NCBI RefSeq assembly: GCF_963678635.1
Contig: NC_087065.1
Span: forward strand, 58,740,754-58,804,753
DNA: 64,000 nt
Origin: Symsagittifera roscoffensis
Taxonomy: Eukaryota > Xenacoelomorpha > Acoela > Convolutidae
Direction of reading: 5' to 3'
In this document: piece by piece, positions 55,880 to 64,000 of the stretch
Position numbering within the stretch: position 1 is the stretch's first letter
Layout of the letters: each line of letters opens with the position of its first letter
Position numbers and translations under genes: made by a program
The notes under the pieces: generated by a model
Databases searched by the model: none
Told to the model about the DNA's origin: nothing
The model's input: only the letters and a program-made list of their open reading frames with translations

Positions 55880-56541
55880 GTTTTATCGAAAAGTTGTATA
55901 CATAACCTGATAGTGGTTTCTAGTGTTTCTGTTCCTGGTTATAAATACGGGAGAATTTGGTGAAAAAGGTGGTTGTTTGTTTAACCTTTGAAAAAATGAT
56001 GGAGATGTATTTTTCATTCTCGTGTACTTGTCTTTTATATGGATTATGCTGCTTGAAATATTTATAGTAGGAGTATATTTAGTAAGGAATGTTATTCCAA
56101 TGATATTGCGTTTGATATCTGTGATATGGAAGGTTTGTTTAAATGGCTTAGTTAAAAGTTTATTTTGTTCCATTGTTCGAGTGGGAACAAGAAAGAATTG
56201 AATTTTCCATATATTGTTAAACTTGATCCTTGTGCTGTTGCTAGTCTGCTTGATGTTTTGAGAGGTATCAATTTTGGATGTAAGATTATTATTTCATTCC
56301 TTGTGGGGATATTGATAATGTTCGATTCTGCTCCGGAATGTATTAGAAAATCAATTCCAAGGTCTGGTGTTTGGAAATCTTTGCTTTTTGGACTTTCTAA
56401 GAAAAATGGAATTGTCCAAATATTTTCTTTGGGTAACGGCGTTTTATTTACATTTTGGTATATGTGATTTGTGCTTAAACTTTCTGTAGGTTCTTCTGAA
56501 AGTTCTTCTTCTATGTCATCTACTATTTTGTTGTCAGGCAT
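55880..56541 (-). pseudogene. pro: E2 aspartic protease region
   Basis: The frame 56,541-56,152 contains DFLIHSGAESNI. The catalytic Asp codon GAT has become CAT (His, 56,338-56,340), so the active site is lost while the following S-G is normal. E1 has the opposite state (Asp kept, Ser changed to Cys). The segment 56,173-55,883 (NIIGITFLTKYTPTIN) continues toward RT. Confidence 0.7.
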
Positions 56542-57019
56542 AGGTCTGCTTAAGTAATTTAGAACAAAATAATCATTGTTTTCATAATAATTTGATTCTA
56601 GTGGTTCTTCGTATTCATTTTTTAATTTGAATCATTTGAATTGAAATTGTGTTTTCGGTTTCGCTTTCATCGTCTGTGGATTCGCAATTTATATGGTTTA
56701 ATTGCATTTCTGTGCTTTTTGTGTTGTCAATACCGGGAGGGTCTGGTTGAGTTTCTTCAGTTGTTTGTACTTGATTAATTTGTCATTGATGTTTGGATGT
56801 ACTGCTCCTGTAGTTTTGTTGTGAATTTTGATAACGTGTATTTTTCCTGTATGGTGATTGGGAATAATTTCTTTGTCCTTTTTGGTAGTTTAAGTTTTTA
56901 TATTGTGAACTGTCACAGGGTCTATGGTGATAATTAATATAATTTGATCTTTAATAGTTGGAATATCTTTGATATATCGTTGGAATAATCTCGTGATCGT
57001 TTATTTTGACATTGTCTGT

Positions 57020-58799
57020 TTTGTATCATTTGAATAATTTCTATTTCTATTGTTGGAGTAATTCCTTTTTCTGTTATATGAGGAGTCTTTCTGGATTGAT
57101 CCTGTGAATAGTATATATTTTGAGAGTTTGAATGGGAACTGGATCTATTAAAGTTCGAATAAACTGTTCTGTTTGAATTTGATCTTGAATAGTTATTTCG
57201 ATACTGATTATTTCGACTGTTTGATCGACTTTATCTGTTTTGTGAGAAAATTCGTGAAATTCTTTGGTTTGGAGATCGTCCTCGATAGTTAGATCTGTAA
57301 GGTGATTGTTGTCTAGAGTAACTAGAGTTAATTGGAAATGGTTTTACTGAACTATTGTTACTATGGATTTTTTGTTGGGTAAATTTTGATTTTTTTCCAT
57401 GTATCGATAAAATGATTTATTTAGCTCTCTGTGTTTTTGTGGTTTAGTCCGATTATCTTGTTGTTTTTGTCTACATACGGCAATCAATACACCAGTTTTT
57501 GAATGATGGTTTACCTCTAAAATTTGGGTTTTTCTCGTAGATGTTTAAAAATTGAGTGATTTTTCAGATATTTCTGTATCGGAGTCATGAGTATTATTTA
57601 TTTGTGAAGTAGTGGTTTGGATGTTGTTTACATATTGTAACTTTAGATTTTCTATTTCTTCCAATTTCATTGTGATTTCTGCTTGTTCTAGTTTATCTAC
57701 AAGCTTTCTAAAGTCTAAATCAGGTTTTCGGAGTGAGGAAGGATGTGATGCTCTCTTTTTTATTGTTATTTTTCGTAATTGAGGTGTTATAGTCAACATT
57801 AAAATTTCTGTCAGTTTTGTATTTTTATAGTCATGTATTTTGAGTGAATATATTTTTCTAACTATTGTTTCAATTCTTTTTACTGCGAGCTGTTTTATTG
57901 TTTCATTTGCTAGTCTACGAATTTCATTGCATTAGACTGTTTGATGTTGTTTCTTTCTTTCAGAGTCGAACATTTTTGAAAATTTTTCTGTGAATATATT
58001 CCAATCTGGTTTTTTTTCTATAGGTAAAACTGAAAACCCTTTTCGGGCTGCGCCATCGAGTGTAGTTTGGATTAAGGCTGTGCGTCTATGTATCCAATTT
58101 TGGTGAAGTGGCGTATTTACTGGTAAAGGTCCTATATCTAAAATCAAATTTGCTGTCACTGCATTTAAATAATCTTTTACGGAGTATTCGGGATCTGGGC
58201 CGGTGAATACCATTAGTGTTTTGTTTGATGATACGGAGGATCGACCCATTAGGTATGGATTCATAGTCATCTGTAGTGATTCTGCGGCGTTTGAATTTGA
58301 GAAAAATTGTAAGTTGAACTTTTGTTATTTCATGTTGATGTAGATAATACCGCAATGGAATTTCATTTTGCGTTTGAGTTGATTGTTAAAATTTTGCATT
58401 AACTGAGTTTTATGGTTGAAAATTATTGTTGTATGACGTTGGGTGATATCTTGGTTGTCGTGCTTGTTCATTTTGTGTATATGCTCCGAAAATATCTGGT
58501 TGGTAGACAGGATCTGGTTGATCAGTGTTCCATTGATTATGTTGTTGGTTTGTTCGAAATCGTTGGTGATTTTTATTATGGCATTCCTCATCTTCTGATG
58601 GGGAATAATGGGCTGTGTAATAAGGGGGTTGATTTCTAGTATAGTATTTATTTGTGTTGTTTTTGTTTTGTTGAAAAGAAAATGGGTAATTTTTGCTTTG
58701 ATCTTGTGTAGTTCGTGGTTGATCATTAAAAAACACTGAGTTTGAAGTTGGTTGTGGTATATTTTGAGTTTGTGAAGATGAATAGTTCTGATTATTCAT
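57020..58799 (-). pseudogene. gag: E2 gag capsid and nucleocapsid
   Basis: ATG at 58,797-58,799 begins NNQNYSSSQTQNIPQP. The capsid part 58,270-57,932 has DPEYSVKDYLNAV, TLDGAARKGFSVLP and KQHQTV. 57,799-57,545 has the basic RKITIKKRASHPSS helix region and a coiled stretch. The zinc knuckle near 57,460-57,500 is truncated after WCIDCRM. The Arg/Ser/Asn-rich tail follows to about 57,020. Confidence 0.7.
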
Positions 58800-60372
58800 A
58801 TTAGAAGGTCTTGATATTTTTGATTTTGTAACATAGTTGTAATTATGTTCCGCAAAATTATTTCTATGTGACGTTCTTTGTTTATGTCACGATTTTGTTA
58901 TTGTTCTTACAGTTTGGTAATCCATTTGTGAGTATTTGGCAGCAACAGAGGGTCTTACTGTGGATTCTATAATGCGTAATGCTGGATTTTTTGTACGCTG
59001 GACGTTATGCTGGACGTTTGTGGTAATGCTGGATTTTTTGTTTTTGGGGTTGTAAGAATGGGATGTATAGGTGAAACGTTTGTTGTGCTATTATTGTTTT
59101 GTGTCAATTATTTTTTCGCTTACGAAATGTGATGGAGTTTGAATATTTTGTTGTGTAAGACTTCTTAATCCGTTTGAATTTTCTTGGTCAATAAATGTGG
59201 AGTTTATAATGTTGTTTCCTGCGCTGTCAGGGAAAAATGAATTATAATTTAGAGTTGTTGCGTCGACAGTAAGTGGGTATAATTTAACATAATCTTTATG
59301 AATGGAAATTGTAGAATTTGCTTGACTTGATATATCTGTTGTTTTTATTAAATGATTCGTGAGACCATTCAGGATCCCAAACGAAATCTGTTTGTTCTGC
59401 TAGTACAGTTTCGTCATTTGTGTTTTGTGGTGCAAAACTTTTTCTTGCTAGTGATATGAGGTCAAAGTCATGAGCAAAATAGTCAACTGTGAACCATGCT
59501 AAAACTTTTTGTAGGTCGTGTTTAACGTTTTGTGTTATATCATTACAAGTGAGATTTTCACAGATTGCATTTAAAGTTTTGAAAATGTATTCATTTCTTG
59601 TCTTACGGTTGTATGTCGAGATGTTTGAGTTGGCGAATCACCTTGTGGTTCTTTCAATACTAATATAGACAGACAGCTATAGATAAGTGAAAATACATCG
59701 TTAGTGAATATTGAATTTGCTCTTCGTGAGTTTTGGTGTTGTATATTTGTTATATATTCTGTAAAAACTTTTGAAAATTCGATATCTACGCCATCTGTTT
59801 GTAGTAGATATTTTTGATGAAATGAGGTGAACTGATTTTGATTGTGAATATTCCACAATATGTTGTAATTTTACATATGCTTTTGAGGTAGTGGTCGACG
59901 AGTTTTCGTTTTGTTTTTACATCAGGATATTCTTCTGTACATGGAATATTTCTTTTTTCGATTAAGCTTGCAATTAAGTTTTGACAAAATTATAATTGTC
60001 CTCGTGCTTCAGCTTGTGGATGTAATAAAAATGGGAGTATAAAATTACCTTCGAGGTTTTTGTCATTTCGAATCAATTTTAGAGTGTACTACTGTTAACG
60101 TGTAGCTTTCAATGTGTCTTTTTGGTTGATATCAATTATACAGACGTATTGGTTTATTGATATATGAATTTGTTTTCCTGCGTTTTCCTTTTATTGAAGC
60201 TGTTGATGTGGCTTCTGAGTCAGAAAAAAATATTTGATTGTCAATTTGGCAATTTTTGTTTATTGAGTCTTTCAAATCTTGAAGTTCTTGTATTGAGCTT
60301 GTTTCTGATTCTGTGACTGCGTTTCTTCGTTTTGAAAATCGTTTTCTGATAATCTGTTTTTGTTTTTTTTTT
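58800..60372 (-). pseudogene. gag: E2 gag N-terminal extension
   Basis: From the gap edge: a Lys/Arg-rich segment (KQIIRKRFSKRRNAVTESE), then an acidic/Ser segment (DNQIFFSDSEATSTAS) and KGKRRKTNSYINKPIRL ending at 60,132. Broken frames follow, homologous to E1 23,540-24,622, including DGVDIEFSKVFTEYI (about 59,790). A Thr/Ser-rich linker (PSVAAKYSQMDYQTV near 58,930) runs in frame into the capsid ATG region, which supports one long Gag rather than two proteins. The basic start resembles a matrix or nuclear-localisation segment (inference). Confidence 0.5.
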
Positions 60373-60572
60373 NNNNNNNNNNNNNNNNNNNNNNNNNNNN
60401 NNNNNNNNNNNNNNNNNNNNNNNNNNNNNNNNNNNNNNNNNNNNNNNNNNNNNNNNNNNNNNNNNNNNNNNNNNNNNNNNNNNNNNNNNNNNNNNNNNNN
60501 NNNNNNNNNNNNNNNNNNNNNNNNNNNNNNNNNNNNNNNNNNNNNNNNNNNNNNNNNNNNNNNNNNNNNNNN
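60373..60572. other. Assembly gap of 200 N
   Basis: Exactly 200 unknown bases, the conventional placeholder for a gap of unknown or estimated size. Retroelement orientation flips across it, and neither side shows an LTR, so the join between E2 and E3 is unverified. Confidence 0.99.
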
Positions 60573-62018
60573 TTCCTTGCAAAACATGAAACTTCGCCAC
60601 TATTAGAACGCAAATATGCAGTAAAAACTGACATTGATCAATCACAAATAAACAACTTATTACACTTCCCACTATACTTAGATTGTCAAAACAATCACTA
60701 CGAAGTAGATCTACTAGATGAATCTACATTTAAACCAATTTCATATTCATCATGGATTAAAAATAATACACAGGAAAAAACGGTCAGACAACAATCATAC
60801 AAGAAAAATCTATTCCCTGTGATAGAAAACGACAACTTAACTGATCATATAAATTTATCAGGCCCACCAAATAACGATTCAAAATACACAATAAGCCATG
60901 TCTTTAACCTCCAAGGCCCTCTAGATACAATACCTCAAAGATAGAAATTGAAATTTTTTTTCTTCCAAACACAGAAAAAGAAACACTAGAATTAGTCGAG
61001 AAACATCAAAATCTTGACCCAGTTAATAGAAATTTAAAACCTTGGCACAAGTATAAAACCAAACCAATTAAAGCCGACATTACAATTCTAGGAAATAAAA
61101 AACTTCTTAGATATTTCCGAAAATTCAATAACACTTCTATAAACGAAGACACCGGTATTCTAGAATACCAAACATCTGATCTCAAAGAACCTTGCTTACC
61201 TTTAATTATGATGCTTCTAGCTTTTCATACTTTCCACTCATTACACACTAAAGGACACTCAGGATCAGAAAAACACATACTCAAATTTTGTTTACAATTT
61301 TTATTTCTCAAATGCGCCAATTTGAATTAAAGTTTTATGCAACGATTGCATTACATGCCAAATATATAAGTCATGCCCAAATAAAAACTAAACTACAGAA
61401 AAGCGGGATTTTAAAGGACAAAGTCTATATTTTAACCACAGAACTCCATTCGATACAAAAGGACCAATATCACCGTCCTCAGAAAAAAACTCATATTTAA
61501 TGGTCATAGTCGACGCATTTACACACTACGTAGCACTTAAACAAGTATCCTATTTTAATGCTCATTATGCATATACAACGCTTTATGAACACTGAATAGC
61601 AAAATTCGGATCACCCAAAATCCTTGTTTTAGACAATGGCATTGAAATCATCAACAACGAAATAATCACACTATGCCACTTATATAATATTAAACACAAA
61701 CCACGTACATCTCATGCACCTTGGACTAATGGACTAGTCGAAGGAATGAACCGTTCATTACAAGAATACCTCAGATGTATCATAAACGGAAATGATACAC
61801 GATATACTGAAGGGTCAACAGGTGTAAAACTATTCCCCTTATCTTATAATTCACAAATCACAACAACCTTAGGACTATCACCCCATGAGATTGTTGTTAA
61901 TCAAAAACCTCGAAAAACAATAATGTTCACAGAAATTTTTCAGAAAACACACAAGGTTATTTTCAACCCACAAAAGAATCAATATGTTATAATCTACGAC
62001 ACCACATACCAACGATGA
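60573..62018 (+). pseudogene. pol: E3 integrase and upstream tether
   Basis: The tether is open to 60,944 (YAVKTDIDQSQINNLLHFP, then QNNHYEVDLL). After frame changes, the HHCC zinc domain shows LHTKGHSG-like His residues (about 61,240-61,262) and C-N-D-C (61,338-61,349). The catalytic triad is visible: Asp 61,512-61,514 (MVIVDAFTHYVAL), Asp 61,632-61,634 (LVLDNGIE) and Glu 61,740-61,742 (GLVEGMNRSL), with exactly 35 residues between the last two (D,D35E). One TGA (near 61,594) lies within the core. 61,746-62,018 is the open C-terminal end of the core. The GPY module is deleted. Confidence 0.85.
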
Positions 62019-62029
62019 AGATCACTTCC

Positions 62030-63905
62030 ATCACCCACAAACTTTAAAATTAGTTTATGATCGCCATGATAAAAATTGGATACCACACATCGGAATCAAC
62101 AATCCCTCAAATTGTAAAGCAGACATTTAAAAAATAAATGATACCAAGAAATAATGTTTTTTGATTGGAAGATACAACTTGAAAAAGTACAAATAACACG
62201 AGATTTAATATATGACACCATAATTTATCAAGAAACTTGACTCCCTGGCAAAAATGACCAATGATATTAGGATCCTACTACTCGGACACAAGCCACTTTT
62301 GTTTGGTTTCCTGAAGACACATGTACCAGATTTCAAGTAGCAAGAATACACGCTAGAATGATAAAATTTCACCAAAAGTATTTAATTGAAACCATCCCTT
62401 ATGAAGAAGTCAACCCTAACAAAATCAGACAAAATGATTATGCATTTCGAAATATTCATAATAAAGAAAATAAATTGACACGTTTCCAAATTTACCCAGA
62501 AACAGAACTCGCATGTAAATACAACAAACTTCTTCATAAAACAGAGTAATCAGAAATTCTTGTCCAATGTGAACAAGGTTTCGAATACTGGTAAATTAAT
62601 CACCATACAACATGCAACACATCATCCTACAACTAACGACGAAAATTCATACATCCCAGTACATCTTCTAAAGAACACAGGACATACTGGTGAAAAAGTT
62701 AAGCCATAACACAAAGACAGTAAACGTTTACAAAAACTATCACTCATGAACAACACTTATTTTGGCGCAACCCATTATGACATCCACCTAGGCATGAAAC
62801 TAGACTACAAAATTGGTAGACTTTTTCAAGAAATTTCAGAACTTGAAAGACACAAATTTTACAATCACTCGTACTTGCAGTACTGAAAATTCCTTATGCA
62901 GGATATTTACTATCAGGAAATAGATCAAATTTTATTGACTACAAAGGAAACATACTATGGTATAACACTTGTAACAAAAAATTTGACCATTATATGTTTT
63001 TGAAGATATAAGATGCTATAAAAGAATCCCAATATTCTATAAAAATAAAGAAACTTTTGTTAACACACTTTCAAGAAGAACTATTTTTTGGGATACAGCC
63101 GTCCCATGTGGATCAGAAAACAGCCACAATGTTGTACAATTGAATTCTGACGAAGATAAATACTACCTTCTCACACCATACCTTACACTCAAGCAACTAA
63201 TAAAAACGTTTTCACCAGAAAGTAATAGAGCTATTGCCCGAAATGCTAACATCGATTTACAATTGATCGGCATTTAATCTAAATCCGACATTCAACACCA
63301 AATCACTACACAACAATTTCAAGAACTACTCACAAAAATGGACACAATACAAAGACAATCCATAGATCAAAACTTACGAAAACTTGCTGAAACTGCAGGC
63401 TTTTCAGACATCTACGCACAAGACTACAGCGGATACTTTAAAGAAATAAAAGATTACATTCATTTAAATGGCAAAAAATATAGACCACAAGATATATCAC
63501 CAATAAAATTTTTTCGTTTTGTAAATTTGAAAAACGAAATTGTTGCCTTCCTAGGATGGCCCTATTACATCTTAGAAAGATTGACTATATTATACGCAAT
63601 GTTTAATTTTTTTGGATTTTTTTTTCTTCGCCAAAAGGAATCTATAATACATGCATAATACATACACAAGTAAACAAACAAGCAAGCGTAGCACGTATAC
63701 TTTTTGCATGATTTTTTGGAATTTTCTCTACATCCCTTAAAAAAAAACTTTTAGACGCTCAAATAAAAAAATACAAAACCAAACTATCAACAACGCCGAA
63801 CACATATGACGATTCACAAAACAACACAAATACAACGCCTGGTGCACCACAATTACACATCATAAATCATAACCATCTGTTAAATTTAGTAACACGCAAA
63901 TTTAG
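62030..63905 (+). pseudogene. env: E3 env-like ORF, N-truncated
   Basis: Starts within the surface part (VYDRHDKNWIPHIGINNPSN, about 62,050). It includes TRTQATFVWFPEDTCTRFQV (about 62,285), IPYEEVNPNKIRQNDY, NTGKLITIQHATHHP (62,583), the MNNTYFGATHYDIH block (about 62,748) and, from 63,338, DTIQRQSIDQNLRKLAETAG. It continues to VNLKNEIVAFLGWPYYILER and a hydrophobic stretch. Several frameshifts and stops occur. Confidence 0.6.
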
Positions 63906-64000
63906 ATACGCAATGGATTTTTTTTTCTTCGCCAAAAGGAATCTATAATACATGCATAATACATACACAAGTAAGCAAACAAGCAAGCGTAGCACGTATA
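63614..64000 (+). repeat. 300-bp tandem duplication at window end
   Basis: ggatttttttttcttcgcca plus aaaggaatctataatacatg at 63,614 recurs at 63,915 and runs to the window edge. This is the same part of env (after the hydrophobic segment) that is amplified in E1. Confidence 0.85.

Larger units (their letters stand above)
42962..60372 (-). mobile_element. LTR retroelement E2, inverted relative to E1
   Basis: Read on the minus strand from the assembly gap: gag (60,372-57,020), protease (about 56,540), RT (55,430-54,560), RNase H, integrase with GPY module, a full-length env region, ORF4, the 3' non-coding region and an LTR remnant. It is the only copy here with both integrase and the whole env region, but every gene carries stops. 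The 5' LTR is lost in the gap. E1 and E2 point toward each other and together form a discontinuous inverted repeat of 17-18 kb per arm. Confidence 0.8.
60573..64000 (+). mobile_element. LTR retroelement E3, partial
   Basis: Third copy of the E1/E2 family, entering from the gap within the RNase H-integrase tether and leaving the window in the env C-terminus. Integrase core motifs are kept. A deletion joins the integrase C-terminus to the middle of env near 62,040. A 300-bp tandem duplication begins at about 63,915. Neither LTR is in view. Confidence 0.8.

Noticed and set aside
1-64000. CRISPR arrays, bacterial operons, rRNA genes
   Set aside because: No regularly spaced palindromic repeats with unique spacers and no rRNA-like conserved blocks are visible. 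Introns, polyadenylation signals and metazoan transposons indicate eukaryotic DNA.

Overview
The window looks like nuclear DNA of an AT-rich invertebrate animal. The evidence is spliced exons of a seven-transmembrane receptor with GT-AG junctions and near-balanced base composition, set in about 30% GC introns, plus metazoan-type transposons and metazoan transcription-factor sites. I cannot name the phylum. Almost everything apart from three receptor exons is mobile DNA, much of it decayed.

Region 1 (about 34-13,662) is a 13.6-kb element with 0.42-kb terminal inverted repeats. It carries a family-B (protein-primed type) DNA polymerase with Exo I/II motifs, DxxxLYP, Kx3NSxYG and DTDS. The polymerase is broken by two in-frame stops and several frameshifts. 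A small C2H2 zinc-finger module lies in frame just before it, and a diverged copy sits 6 kb away on the other strand. Four or five other small reading frames are unrecognised. One may be a tandem PC4-like single-strand DNA binder, and one is acidic with a SUMO-interaction-like motif. I see no integrase, packaging ATPase, protease or capsid gene. Maverick/Polinton-like ancestry is the best fit. Non-coding blocks contain regular arrays of host transcription-factor motifs: eight CRE sites with alternating 37/23-bp spacing plus a TATA box upstream of the polymerase, CCAAT arrays, and a CArG/AP-1 cluster.

Region 2 is a host G-protein-coupled-receptor-like gene on the + strand. Its exons are at 14,008-14,177, 21,965-22,092 and 42,310-42,466, and their phases join cleanly. 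The first intron seen here holds decayed integrase fragments and a hAT-type MITE with a perfect 8-bp target duplication. The second (20 kb) holds retroelement E1, and the intron after exon 3 holds E2 and E3.

Region 3 is a family of Gypsy-like (D,D35E integrase, GPY module) LTR elements with a long Gag, an Env-like membrane ORF and an extra ORF after env (called ORF4 here). E1 (22,946-41,612, +) has 492-bp direct LTRs. It lacks integrase and has been inflated by a 2.37-kb tandem duplication in gag-pol and by repeated env/ORF4 units. E2 (about 42,962-60,372, -) lies in inverted orientation, so exon 3 of the receptor sits between two large inverted arms. E2 keeps the integrase and the full env region but has many stops. 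A 200-bp run of N (60,373-60,572) separates E2 from E3 (60,573-window end, +), a third partial copy that retains the D,D35E integrase triad. No retroelement copy here is intact.
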